64,000 nucleotides of DNA. Source: Mesorhizobium sp. M1C.F.Ca.ET.210.01.1.1. GTDB lineage: Bacteria; Pseudomonadota; Alphaproteobacteria; Rhizobiales; Rhizobiaceae. Numbering within the stretch: the first letter of the stretch is position 1; every line of letters starts with the position of its first letter. Of the stretch, positions 44,424-52,865 are shown in pieces. The notes below the pieces were generated by a model. The model did no database searches. It saw only the letters and a list, made by a program, of their open reading frames with translations, and was not told the origin of the DNA. A program made the translations under genes and the position numbers. The DNA lies in assembly GCF_004791585.1 (NCBI RefSeq), contig NZ_SRUU01000015.1:97541-161540 (forward strand), given 5' to 3'.

Positions 44424-45161
44424 ATGCAATTGACAAGAGCCGACCCCGGCCACCGCTCCAGCCAGATGCGCGGGCCTCTCCCCGTCCATCTGCAGATCAG
44501 CGAAATGCTGATCCGCGAAATCGCCGCTGGACGGCTGGCCGACGGGGCGCGGCTGTCGCCCGAGCGCGAGATGGCCGCAAGGCTCGGCATCGCCGTCGGC
44601 ACGCTCAGGCGCGCGCTTGCCGATCTGACCGAAAAGGGCCTGCTCGACCGCATCCAGGGATCGGGCAACTACGTGCGGGCGCGCGGCGATCTGCTCGGGG
44701 TCTACGCCTTCTTTCGTCTGGAACGCATCGGTGGCGGCGGACTGCCGACCGCAGACATCCTTTCGGTCGAGCGGCTGCCCAAGCCGGCCGACCTGCCGCA
44801 ATTCGGCAGCGCGGCCAAAGCGCACCGCATCCGCCGGCTGCGGCGGCTCGACGGCGAGCCGGCCGCGGTCGAGGAAATCTGGCTCGACGCCAGCCGCGCC
44901 GAGCGGCTCGAGCGCGAGGACCTCTCTGAATCGCTCTACCTCCACTACCGGCTGGCGCTCGGCTTCTCGGTCGTTCGCGCCGAAGATAGCATCGCAGTCG
45001 CACCGGCGCCCGACTGGGCTCCGGCAGAGTTCAAGCCGCAGCCGGGGACAGTCGTGGGGTTCATCGAACGCATCGCCTGGGCCGGCGACGGAGCCAGCGT
45101 GGAATATTCCCGCACCTGGTTCGACCCTGGCGTGGCGCGCTACGTGACCCGTTTCAGATAG
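44424..45161 (+). CDS. GntR-family regulator with UTRA domain (HutC subfamily)
   Basis: 245 residues from ATG 44424, preceded by GGAAAG. The N-terminal wHTH (PLPVHLQISEMLIREIAAGRL, LSPEREMAARLGIAVGTLRRALADL) is followed by a UTRA ligand-binding domain (RIRRLRRLDGEPAAVEEIWLD, SLYLHYRLALGFSV, VEYSRTWFDPGVARYV). This domain senses small metabolites. It is divergent from the monooxygenase pair and 17 bases upstream of a dehydrogenase, so it probably regulates one or both. Confidence 0.92.
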   Translation: MQLTRADPGHRSSQMRGPLPVHLQISEMLIREIAAGRLADGARLSPEREMAARLGIAVGTLRRALADLTEKGLLDRIQGSGNYVRARGDLLGVYAFFRLERIGGGGLPTADILSVERLPKPADLPQFGSAAKAHRIRRLRRLDGEPAAVEEIWLDASRAERLEREDLSESLYLHYRLALGFSVVRAEDSIAVAPAPDWAPAEFKPQPGTVVGFIERIAWAGDGASVEYSRTWFDPGVARYVTRFR

Positions 45162-45178
45162 CCGGAAGGACAGCCCGC

Positions 45179-46300
45179 GTGAACAGATCATCCATCGCTT
45201 ACGGCATCATCGGCTGCGGCATGATGGGCCAGGAGCACATCCGCAACATCGCACTGTTGCCCGACGCGCACGTAGCCTCCATCTTCGAGCCGGACCCCGG
45301 TATGCTGACCGCGTCGCTGGCGATGGCGCCGGGTGCCCGGGCGGCGGCGTCGGTCGCCGACCTTTTGGCGATGGACGAGGTCGACTGCATTCTGATCGCC
45401 AGCCCCAATCATTGCCACCTCGCTCAGCTGGAAGAGATCGCCGCGCGCCGCCCGCTACCGGTCCTGGTGGAAAAGCCGCTCTTTACCGACGCCGTCGACG
45501 CAAAGCGGATCGAAACACTGGGCAGTCGTCTTCCGCTGGTGTGGGTGGCGATGGAGTACCGCTATATGCCGCCCGTTGCCGCCTTCGTCGAACAGGCCGA
45601 AGCAGTCACCGGCGGCATTCGCATGCTGACCATTAGCGAGCACCGTTTTCCTTTCCTGACCAAGGTCGGCGATTGGAACCGTTTCAATCGCAACACCGGC
45701 GGCACCTTCGTCGAGAAGTGCTGTCACTTCTTCGACCTGATGCGGCTGATCCTCAAATCCGACCCGATCCGCGTGATGGCAAGCGCGGGACAGGCCATAA
45801 ACCATCTCGACGAACGCTATGGTGACGAGACGCCGGATATTCTCGACCATGGCTATGTGCTGGTCGATTTCGCAAGCGGGGCGCGCGCCATGCTGGAATT
45901 GTGCATGTTTGCCGAAGGCAGCCGCTACCAGGAGGAACTCCGCGCCGTCGGCGGCAGCGGCAAGATCGAATGCCGGGTGCCCGGACCGGGCCGCTTCTGG
46001 CCGCCGCATCTGGGTGCCGCGCCCGTGCCGGAGCTGATCGTCAGCCCTCGCAACCCGCCGGGGCCGCGCCTGGTGGAGACCCCGGTCGACCCCTGGCTGC
46101 TTGCCGCAGGCGACCACAACGGCTCGACCTATTTCGAGCACGCCTGCTTTGTCGCCGCTGTGCGCGGGCAAGGCAGCGTCGAAGTCACCTTGCAAGACGG
46201 CTGGTGGGCCGTCGTGACAGGTCTCGCCGCCCAGCAATCGGCCCGTGAAGGCCGCGCCGTCGAACTCGCCAGCGAATTCGCGGTGCCAACATCGGCTTAG
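45179..46300 (+). CDS. Gfo/Idh/MocA-family dehydrogenase
   Basis: 373 residues from GTG 45179, preceded by GGAAGGA at eight bases. The NAD(P) loop reads YGIIGCGMMGQEHIRNI, followed by the characteristic LVEKPLFTDA (catalytic Lys in EKP), then GGTFVEKCCHFFDLMRLI with the conserved His of the active site. The C-terminal alpha/beta domain is complete. Such enzymes oxidise sugars, inositols or related compounds. It shares the operon with the GntR gene, so the ligand of that regulator may be its substrate. The exact reaction is unknown. Confidence 0.9.
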   Translation: MNRSSIAYGIIGCGMMGQEHIRNIALLPDAHVASIFEPDPGMLTASLAMAPGARAAASVADLLAMDEVDCILIASPNHCHLAQLEEIAARRPLPVLVEKPLFTDAVDAKRIETLGSRLPLVWVAMEYRYMPPVAAFVEQAEAVTGGIRMLTISEHRFPFLTKVGDWNRFNRNTGGTFVEKCCHFFDLMRLILKSDPIRVMASAGQAINHLDERYGDETPDILDHGYVLVDFASGARAMLELCMFAEGSRYQEELRAVGGSGKIECRVPGPGRFWPPHLGAAPVPELIVSPRNPPGPRLVETPVDPWLLAAGDHNGSTYFEHACFVAAVRGQGSVEVTLQDGWWAVVTGLAAQQSAREGRAVELASEFAVPTSA

Positions 46301-46706
46301 CAATGCTTCCCGGCCTTCGCACAGTTGAAAAACTATTGATTTTGTTGGTGTATCGGCTCGCAGGCTACCCGCCTGCTTTCATGACCCCATAACGTCGCGG
46401 ATTGATGTCCTGGCAGTTGGAAATCGAATGCCGACCCGGCAACAGGGAGAAATACCCAATGAACATTGACGACAGGCGCCAGTTCCTCCTGTAGCCCGCG
46501 CAGCCGTCTGCAATGATTGCGTCGCCAATTGTCCCAGCCAATCCCGCGGGCCAGTAGAACATCTACTTCAGCCGAAATCGCCTGAAACGCTGAACACTAT
46601 CAAAATCGCCGCCAGAGAAGTCAAAACTGACGGGCAGCCCATTAGACTGACAATCGCCGCCCAAGCGCCCGCGGCCACACCGCCAATGACGGAACGCACA
46701 ATGATT
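46301..46706. other. Low-coding region after the dehydrogenase gene
   Basis: About 400 bases with lower GC than its surroundings. A candidate terminator hairpin for the dehydrogenase lies at 46360-46376. A tiny frame at about 46459-46494 has a good ribosome-binding site (AGGGAG) and reads MNIDDRRQFLL before a stop. The RRQFLL phrase resembles the start of a twin-arginine signal, so this may be the stump of a lost exported protein. A hydrophobic frame at 46568-46759 is listed separately. Confidence 0.4.
46360..46376 (+). terminator. Hairpin after the Gfo/Idh/MocA gene
   Basis: GCAGGC (46360-46365) and GCCTGC (46371-46376) form a six-base-pair stem with a five-base loop, followed by TTTC. It lies 60 bases past the stop of the dehydrogenase gene. 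The T-run is short, so this is a modest candidate. Confidence 0.4.
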
Positions 46707-46759
46707 TCATGCCACCTGGGCACCGGCCATGCTCCCAGCCGGGGATTGATAGGGACCAC
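46568..46759 (-). CDS. Possible small membrane protein (63 aa)
   Basis: A GTG-started frame overlapping the last 53 bases of the DUF2478 gene. The product ends in two hydrophobic stretches (VIGGVAAGAWAAIVSLMG and VLTSLAAILIVFSVSG). A later in-frame GTG (before RSVIGG) would avoid most of the overlap. There is no clear ribosome-binding site and no known family. It could be a real tail gene of the nar operon or noise; confidence is low. Confidence 0.25.
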   Translation of the reverse strand: MVPINPRLGAWPVPRWHEIIVRSVIGGVAAGAWAAIVSLMGCPSVLTSLAAILIVFSVSGDFG

Positions 46760-47303
46760 CTACGATCGCGCTATGATCGAGGACATGCTCTAGGGCCGCA
46801 ACATAATCGGACGACAGATGAGACAGTTCGATTTCCCGGGCGAGGTCGGCCGCAAATTCGCGGAACGGTGCGAGATTGATGACGGGTACGCCGATCAGCA
46901 CGGGTACGGAGAGTTCGAGCGCCCTCGCGATCAGGGGCCTGAAGCCACCGCCTTCGACCTCGGTCTTTCCGAATTTGCAGAGAACCAGAAGATCGGTCTT
47001 GCTGGACAACCCGGCTCCGGCGACTTCGCAGGCGCGGAGCAGCCGGTCGGTATTCAAAACACAGCCTCGGGCATGCGGCCCCCGATCGTCGGATATGCCG
47101 TGGAGCTCGCCTGAAGCAAGGTCCCGCAGATGCATGTCGCATTTCACGCGATCGGGCCTCTTTTCGCTCAGTTGGACAAGGCCGGCCAATCGCATGCCCC
47201 GCTCGGTCATGATGGCAGTCATATCCCGCAGGAATGCCTCGAACTCCGAGCCATTTGAATAAACGATCGCGGTGATGGGACCGCCTGGACGAACACGCTG
47301 CAT
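46707..47303 (-). CDS. DUF2478 protein, molybdenum-linked predicted NTPase-like protein
   Basis: 198 residues from ATG 47303, preceded by AAGGAGA. Typical DUF2478 motifs appear: AIVYSNGSEFEAFLRDM, GMRLAGLVQLSE, CDMHLRDLASGELHGISDD, RGCVLNTDRLLRACE, DLLVLCKFGKTEVEGGG and VPVLIGVPVINLAPFREFA. The family is repeatedly found with molybdate transport and molybdoenzyme genes; its role is not established. It follows moeA in the nar operon at about 100 bases. Confidence 0.8.
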   Translation of the reverse strand: MQRVRPGGPITAIVYSNGSEFEAFLRDMTAIMTERGMRLAGLVQLSEKRPDRVKCDMHLRDLASGELHGISDDRGPHARGCVLNTDRLLRACEVAGAGLSSKTDLLVLCKFGKTEVEGGGFRPLIARALELSVPVLIGVPVINLAPFREFAADLAREIELSHLSSDYVAALEHVLDHSAIVGGPYQSPAGSMAGAQVA

Positions 47304-47403
47304 GGAGGAGTCTCCTTCGGTTTGAATTCTGCCGGCCGACCGGCCGAGGCGGGATCGGTTTTGATGCAGCGGGATTGTTGAGGCGATGTCCAACACCATC
47401 GAT

Positions 47404-48660
47404 CTATCCCCCAAAGCACCCATGGCTGAACGGAAGCACTTCGACGGGCATGCCAGGCTCCGCCGGCGTTGAGGCGCCGGGCATAATCGCGATCGCGTCA
47501 GCCGACACCATCGGCATCATTCTGTGCGAACCGTCCGGCCCGCTGCGGCTGGCGGTCAATCGACCCTGCTCGACAGTCAAGCGGACCGGCACCAATTCCG
47601 TGCGATCCACCTTGCGGGAACACATGAAGGCCAGCTCGGCCGTAATGCTCCTCGCTGGAGTCCGACCTAGGAGGGTGCCTATGACCGGACGCGCAAAGGC
47701 GAGCGCGCCAAAGGCCGCGGCCTGTGGGTTGCCTGGCAATCCGACGAAGCACGCCTCCCCTACCTTACCGATGGCCAACGGCTTGCCGGGCTTCATCGCC
47801 ACCTTGACGATCTCGAGTTGGCCTCCGGCCCGCGATATGGCGTTGCGCACATGGTCCTCCTCGCCAACCGACATGCCCGCAGTGGTGACAATCAGATCCG
47901 CCGACCTCGCGCTGTCCTCGAGCACTCGTGCGATGGCTGTGGTGTCGTCGTGAACGGTCGACAACACAACATCGGTGTTCGGCTCCCTCAGCAGGGCAGC
48001 GAGAAGCGGACCGTTGGAGTCATAGATCGCACCGTCTGCAAGCGGCTCGCCAGCCTTGCACAACTCGGAGCCGGTCGTGACAACGGCGATCCTCACGCGA
48101 CGCGCAACCGGGACGCGGTCAATTCCGATGGCGGCAAGAAGCGCGATCTCTGGCCAACCGATCATGCAGCCTGGGCGAAGGACGCTGGCTCCTTGCCTCA
48201 CATCCTCGCCGGCCCTGCGAATATGCGCGCCAGGTGCCGCGTCGAACGCGAACTGCACGAGATCGCCACGGCGCGTCGTCTGTTCCTGCATGACGACAGT
48301 GTCGGCGCCCTTGGGCAAAGCGGCACCTGTCATGATTCGATGCGCGGCGCCCGGAGCCAGGACACCTTGCGGGTCACCCGCCCTCGTACGGCCTGCCACC
48401 GGGAGAACCAGGGGCACGCCTCTCCTGCCGGTCACGCTTATGGCGTAGCCGTCCATCGCTGCCTGGTCGAAAGGCGGAATGGCGCAAGGAGCTTCGATCG
48501 CCGCAGCCAGAACACGTCCGACAGCGTCGGCCAACGGCACCATATCCGGCCGGCCCAGCGGCCGGCCCAACGCCATGACCGCGCTCCGAGCCTTTTCGAA
48601 AGGCATCGCGCCGGTGTCTGAGCAGAAGCAACTGTCGGGCAGTGTTGCCGGCATGATCAT
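47404..48660 (-). CDS. moeA: Molybdopterin molybdenumtransferase MoeA
   Basis: 418 residues from ATG 48660, overlapping the previous stop as ATGA. MoeA inserts molybdate into adenylylated molybdopterin. Marks are the start FEKARSAVMALGRPLG, PPFDQAAMDGYAIS, PGAAHRIMTGAALPKGADTVV, RRAGEDVRQG, VVTTGSELCKAGEPL and the substrate-binding region FVGLPGNPQAA. NarG, encoded in the same operon, is a client because it needs bis-MGD. A second moeA for general use probably exists elsewhere, so this copy may be tied to nitrate respiration. Confidence 0.95.
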   Translation of the reverse strand: MIMPATLPDSCFCSDTGAMPFEKARSAVMALGRPLGRPDMVPLADAVGRVLAAAIEAPCAIPPFDQAAMDGYAISVTGRRGVPLVLPVAGRTRAGDPQGVLAPGAAHRIMTGAALPKGADTVVMQEQTTRRGDLVQFAFDAAPGAHIRRAGEDVRQGASVLRPGCMIGWPEIALLAAIGIDRVPVARRVRIAVVTTGSELCKAGEPLADGAIYDSNGPLLAALLREPNTDVVLSTVHDDTTAIARVLEDSARSADLIVTTAGMSVGEEDHVRNAISRAGGQLEIVKVAMKPGKPLAIGKVGEACFVGLPGNPQAAAFGALAFARPVIGTLLGRTPARSITAELAFMCSRKVDRTELVPVRLTVEQGRLTASRSGPDGSHRMMPMVSADAIAIMPGASTPAEPGMPVEVLPFSHGCFGG

Positions 48661-48938
48661 GCCTCGACGTCCGGCAGCGTCTTTTCGAGAATTGCGCGTA
48701 TGGCCGCGAGACCCGGATCCTGCGCACGGTTCATGATACCGATGAGCTGGGTCCAAAGATCGTCGGATGCGGTGTCAACGAAATTGCGAACGGCCGAGCC
48801 GACGATATCGGCCGGTGAATGGCCGGCTGCCTCGGCGGCCGCGGCCAGGCGCGCCAGCAAGCCCGGTTCATCGAAAGCGGCAACGACAGCCACGGCCACA
48901 ATCGGGTCCTCGAGCGAGGCAATCAGATCTCCGAGCAT
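48657..48938 (-). CDS. Unassigned 93-residue protein of the nar operon
   Basis: 93 residues from ATG 48938, preceded by GAGGAGG; the stop overlaps moeA. The protein is acidic and helical (MLGDLIASLEDPIVAVAVVA, LLARLAAAAEAAGHSPADIV, DLWTQLIGIMNRAQDPGLAA). It has no Cys, signal or membrane segment. I do not recognise a family. Its place between a PpiC-type isomerase and moeA suggests a helper role in nitrate reductase assembly or cofactor supply. Confidence 0.75.
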   Translation of the reverse strand: MLGDLIASLEDPIVAVAVVAAFDEPGLLARLAAAAEAAGHSPADIVGSAVRNFVDTASDDLWTQLIGIMNRAQDPGLAAIRAILEKTLPDVEA

Positions 48939-48948
48939 CGTATCCTCC

Positions 48949-49848
48949 TCACTGCACCAGCGGCGAGGATGCGCCGTCGATGGCAATGCCTCTGATGTCC
49001 GCCCCGCCGACAAGGAGAGACACATATTGTGCGGTCGCCTGCCGGCTGACGTGCTCGGCCAAGTAGGCCGCGATGCGTTCGCGCACGGCCTCGAACGGCA
49101 GCTGGCGGCCATCGATGCGCCGCGTCAGGCGGATGAGGTGGACGCCGTAACGCGTCTCCACCGGCGGCGAGATATCGCCTGGGGCGAGATCGACGAGAGC
49201 GGCCTCGAATTCCGGCGTCGTGTCGCCCGGCCCGATCTGGCCAAGGCTGCCGCCAAGAGCTCCCGACGGGCAATCCGAGCAGTCCCGCGCCACCGCCGCA
49301 AAACGCTCTGGCGCCGCCGCCAGGCTGGACCTGAGCGCCAGCGCCCTTTCACGCGCGGCGTCAAAGGCTTCGCGATCGTCGCGACGGGCCGCAATGAGAA
49401 TATGGTCGGCTTCATGGAGCGGCGGCGTCACGAAGCGGCGAAGATTGTTCTCATAAAAGCGCCGCAGCATCTCTTCGTCCGCCTCCGGAACGCGGACCTC
49501 GCGCTCGATCAGCCCGCGCACCAGCGCGTCCTCGATAGTCTCCCTGCGCCCATCCTGGTCAGTCCGCTGCTCCACGGCGATGTCGAGACGACGCGCCTCT
49601 TGCAGAAGCAGTTCGCGGATGACGAGCGCACGGGTCGCCGCACGCCAGCCTTCGCCGGGATTGCGTGCGGGAAAGTTCTGCACCTCGGCGGCAATCGCCT
49701 TGCGCGAGATCGCCACACCGTTGACGGTCACCGGCGGCATCGCCACCCGTTCCCGGGACGGCGCGGTGTCGGGAACCGCGGGCCGGTGTTCGTGCGGATG
49801 TTCGGACGATTTGCGGCCGGCCGAATGATCGATGACGAGCGCGGCCAT
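48949..49848 (-). CDS. PpiC-type peptidyl-prolyl isomerase (parvulin)
   Basis: 299 residues, three bases after narI. The N-terminus lacks a signal peptide and is Pro/His-rich (SSEHPHEHRPAVPD). About 45-150 is a SurA/NifM-like helical region (ALVIRELLLQEARRLDIAVE). The parvulin domain follows: ADHILIAARRDDREAF, FAAVARDCSDCPSGALGGSLG, LAPGDISPPVETRYGVHLIRL. The family is often encoded at the end of narGHJI operons in alpha- and betaproteobacteria. Cytoplasmic folding help for NarGH is the likely role (inference). Confidence 0.9.
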   Translation of the reverse strand: MAALVIDHSAGRKSSEHPHEHRPAVPDTAPSRERVAMPPVTVNGVAISRKAIAAEVQNFPARNPGEGWRAATRALVIRELLLQEARRLDIAVEQRTDQDGRRETIEDALVRGLIEREVRVPEADEEMLRRFYENNLRRFVTPPLHEADHILIAARRDDREAFDAARERALALRSSLAAAPERFAAVARDCSDCPSGALGGSLGQIGPGDTTPEFEAALVDLAPGDISPPVETRYGVHLIRLTRRIDGRQLPFEAVRERIAAYLAEHVSRQATAQYVSLLVGGADIRGIAIDGASSPLVQ

Positions 49849-49851
49849 GGT

Positions 49852-50631
49852 CTACTCCGCAGGCTGGTGGGCGGGAGCGGCGGCGGGACGCCGTACCGGC
49901 TCAGCCGACCGGAACGCAGGTCCGAGCGCCGGCGATCGGCGGACCGCGAAGCGTGTGCGCACAACCTGATAGCCGGGGCGACCGAGATACCAGATCGGCG
50001 CGCTCCAGACATGAACCAGCCTCGTGAACGGGAAGACCAGAAAGATCGTCATGCCGAGCAGGAGGTGCGCCTTGAAGATCGGATTGACGTCGGCGACGTA
50101 GGCCGCGGCCGCCGGTTGCAAGGTGAGAATGCCCTGTGCCCAGTTCATGAATTTCACCATCTCGTGGCCGTCCATGTGACCGAGCGAGACGAAGATGGAT
50201 GAAAGGCCAAGCGTGAGTTGCAGCCAGAGCAGCAATAAGATCGCGATGTCGCCCGGCGCGGACGTGTTGCGGATGCGGGCATCGAACAGCCGGCGATGGG
50301 CAAGAAGCGCGATACCGATGAAGCAGGCAATGCCGGCGATGCCGCCGACGGTGATAGCCAGGCCCTGCTTGAAACTGTGCGAGACGCCAAGCGCATCGAA
50401 AATCCAGATCGGCGTCAGCAGGCCGACGAAATGGCCGGCGAAGATCGCCAGGATGCCGACATGAAACAGGTTTGAACCCCAGCGCAGCTGGCGCCGCCGC
50501 AGCAACTGCGATGAGCCCGTCTTCCAGGTGTACTGCTCGCGATCGAAACGCAGCAGGCTGCCGAGCAGGAAGATCGTCAGGCAGAAATAGGGATACCAGC
50601 CAAAGAGCGCGTCGTTGATTGTACTGGACAT
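49852..50631 (-). CDS. narI: Respiratory nitrate reductase gamma subunit (cytochrome b)
   Basis: 259 residues with five membrane helices. It oxidises quinol and passes electrons through two b-haems to NarH. Haem ligands are at His57 (NLFHVG), His67 (FAGHFVG), His189 (FKAHLLLGM) and His207 (RLVHVWSAP). SLLRFDREQYTWKTGSSQLL near the start is a family mark. The C-terminal ~35 residues are a Pro/Ala/Arg tail. ATG 50631 follows GGAGGG. The gene order narGHJI is conserved. Confidence 0.97.
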   Translation of the reverse strand: MSSTINDALFGWYPYFCLTIFLLGSLLRFDREQYTWKTGSSQLLRRRQLRWGSNLFHVGILAIFAGHFVGLLTPIWIFDALGVSHSFKQGLAITVGGIAGIACFIGIALLAHRRLFDARIRNTSAPGDIAILLLLWLQLTLGLSSIFVSLGHMDGHEMVKFMNWAQGILTLQPAAAAYVADVNPIFKAHLLLGMTIFLVFPFTRLVHVWSAPIWYLGRPGYQVVRTRFAVRRSPALGPAFRSAEPVRRPAAAPAHQPAE

Positions 50632-50643
50632 AGCTTCCCTCCG

Positions 50644-51339
50644 TCAGGCCGCAGTGTTGCGCGCATCGCGATTGGCGGCACGCATCTGGATCCTCAGCCG
50701 ATCGACGGAACAGCCGTCGGTCGCATTTCCGGGACCGAATGTGACGGCGGTCTCTTCCCAGGCGGCGTCGATGGCCGCCAGGTCGTCGGACTCGTCGATT
50801 TCGGCAGCGCCCACGACCATGGCGGGCTCGCTGGCAATCGAGCGTATGGCCGTGAACACGGCGGCATAGCCTGCGTTGCGCCTGGTGAGCCGCTCTTCCA
50901 GCAACGAGAAGATGCGGGCGGTTTCATTGAGCAGGCCGCGCGCCTCCGCAAGGGGACGAGCAGAAAGAAACTCCAGGAAAAGCGGGATGAAGTCAGGCAA
51001 TTCGTTTGCCGTAACGACAAGCCCGCCACGCCGGTAATGCTCGACCAGATCGACCATCGCCTGGCCGCGATCGCGGCTCTCGCCGTGGATGTGTTCGAAC
51101 AGATGCAGCGAGTGACGGCGCGTCTTGTCGAACAACTCGACGTAGCGCTCCTGGAGATCGTAGAGATCCAGGGTCGCCAGATCGGCAAGCAAGGACTGCA
51201 GCTGCCTGCCTGCTTCGTCCGACACCAAACCCTCGGCTGCAATCGCCGCGTTAATTTCCGGGATCGCCGCGCAAAGTTCCTCGGTCGGATATGAAAGGAG
51301 CGCCGAGAGCGCCTTGAAAGTCCTTTTCGGCGTCGCCAT
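50644..51339 (-). CDS. narJ: Nitrate reductase chaperone NarJ
   Basis: 231 residues. GTG 51342 and ATG 51339 are both possible; the ATG overlaps the narH stop (TGATG). NarJ is the cytoplasmic chaperone that binds apo-NarG until the cofactor is inserted. Marks are FKALSALLSYPTEEL at the start, LYDLQERYVELFDKTRRHSLHLFEHIHGESRDRGQAM (read as YVELFDKTRRHSLHLFEH and HGESRDRGQAM) and ELPDFIPLFLEFLS. The C-terminal part matches that of proteobacterial NarJ. Confidence 0.96.
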   Translation of the reverse strand: MATPKRTFKALSALLSYPTEELCAAIPEINAAIAAEGLVSDEAGRQLQSLLADLATLDLYDLQERYVELFDKTRRHSLHLFEHIHGESRDRGQAMVDLVEHYRRGGLVVTANELPDFIPLFLEFLSARPLAEARGLLNETARIFSLLEERLTRRNAGYAAVFTAIRSIASEPAMVVGAAEIDESDDLAAIDAAWEETAVTFGPGNATDGCSVDRLRIQMRAANRDARNTAA

Positions 51340-52865
51340 CACGCGATCTCCATCGGGTTCGTCGGCCGCTTGGTCGGCTTAGTGCCGAAGAGGTTCGTCT
51401 CGGTGGAGCCTCCCGAGCAGCCGTTGCCGAAGGAGAAACCGCAGGAGCCCCGCATGTCCTGGGCGTCCTCGCTCCACTCGCGGTGCGTCGTCGGGATGAC
51501 GAAACGGTCCTCGTAATTCGCGATCGCCATCACCTTGTACATCTCGTCGATGGCCGCACCCGTCAGGCCGACACGCGCCGCGATCGACTCGTCGAGGCGG
51601 CCGTCGATCGTCTTTGCCCGCATGTAGCTTCGCATCGCCAGCATGCGCTCGAGCGCGAGCGCCACAGGCTCCTCATTGCCCGCCGTCAGCAGGTTGGCGA
51701 GATACTGGAGCGGGATGCGCAGGCTGCGCACGTCGGGCATGTCGCCATCCACGCCCATCTTGCCGGCGGCGGCCGCCGACTGGATGGGCGAGAGCGGCGG
51801 AACGTACCAGACCATCGGCAGGGTGCGGTACTCCGGGTGAAGCGGAAAGGCGATCTTCCACTCCATCGCCATCTTCCAGACCGGCGACAATCTGGCCGCC
51901 TCCAGCCAGTTGTCGGGAATCCCGTCGGCGCGGGCCTGAGCGATGACGGCCGGATCGTTCGGATCGAGGAAGACATCGAGCTGCGCCTGATAGAGGTCCT
52001 TCTCTTGCGGCGTGCTGGCGGCGGCCTCGATACGGTCGGCGTCGTAGAGGATCACGCCAAGATAGCGGATACGCCCGACACAGGTTTCCGAACAAACCGT
52101 CGGCTGTCCCGCCTCGATGCGCGGAAAGCAGAAGATGCACTTCTCCGATTTGCCCGACGACCAGTTGTAGTAGATCTTCTTATAGGGGCAGCCGGAGACG
52201 CACATGCGCCAGCCGCGGCACTTGTCCTGATCGATCAGGACGATGCCGTCCTCCTCGCGCTTATAGATGGCTCCCGACGGGCACACTGCCGCGCAGGCCG
52301 GGTTTAGGCAGTGCTCGCACAGTCGCGGCAGATACATCATGAAGGTGTTTTCGAACTGGCCGTAGATGTCCTTCTGGACGCCTTCGAAATTCACGTCCTT
52401 CGAACGCTTCTCGAACTCGCCGCCCAGGATTTCCTCCCAGTTCGGTCCCCATTCGATCTTTTCCATCCGTTCGCCGGTGATGGCCGAGCGAGGACGGGCC
52501 GTGGGGAAAGCCTTCGATTCCTTGGCCGTATGCAGATGCTCGTAGTCGAAGGTGAACGGCTCGTAATAGTCATCGATCTCCGGCAGATCAGGGTTTGCGA
52601 AGATGTTGGCAAGGATGCGCCACTTGGCGCCCATCTTCGGCTCGATCTTGCCGTTCTTCTTGCGCCGCCAGCCGCCGTTCCATTTCTGCTGGTTCTCCCA
52701 CTCCTTGGGATAGCCGACGCCCGGCTTGGTCTCGACATTGTTGAACCATGCGTATTCGACGCCTTCCCGGTTGGTCCAGACGTTCTTGCAGGTGACCGAA
52801 CAGGTGTGACACCCGATGCACTTGTCGAGGTTCAGCACCATCGCGATCTGAGCACGGATTTTCAT
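51339..52865 (-). CDS. narH: Respiratory nitrate reductase beta subunit (iron-sulfur)
   Basis: 508 residues from ATG 52865, overlapping the narG stop (ATGA). It carries one 3Fe-4S and three 4Fe-4S clusters that link NarI to NarG. Four Cys groups are visible: CIGCHTCSVTC near the start, CEHCLNPACAAVCP, CRGWRMCVSGCP with the Trp typical of the 3Fe-4S site, and CIFC...C..TC. The C-terminus ends in the family's GSCGFSFGNGCSGG type region. No Tat signal, so the active site faces the cytoplasm. Confidence 0.98.
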   Translation of the reverse strand: MKIRAQIAMVLNLDKCIGCHTCSVTCKNVWTNREGVEYAWFNNVETKPGVGYPKEWENQQKWNGGWRRKKNGKIEPKMGAKWRILANIFANPDLPEIDDYYEPFTFDYEHLHTAKESKAFPTARPRSAITGERMEKIEWGPNWEEILGGEFEKRSKDVNFEGVQKDIYGQFENTFMMYLPRLCEHCLNPACAAVCPSGAIYKREEDGIVLIDQDKCRGWRMCVSGCPYKKIYYNWSSGKSEKCIFCFPRIEAGQPTVCSETCVGRIRYLGVILYDADRIEAAASTPQEKDLYQAQLDVFLDPNDPAVIAQARADGIPDNWLEAARLSPVWKMAMEWKIAFPLHPEYRTLPMVWYVPPLSPIQSAAAAGKMGVDGDMPDVRSLRIPLQYLANLLTAGNEEPVALALERMLAMRSYMRAKTIDGRLDESIAARVGLTGAAIDEMYKVMAIANYEDRFVIPTTHREWSEDAQDMRGSCGFSFGNGCSGGSTETNLFGTKPTKRPTNPMEIA

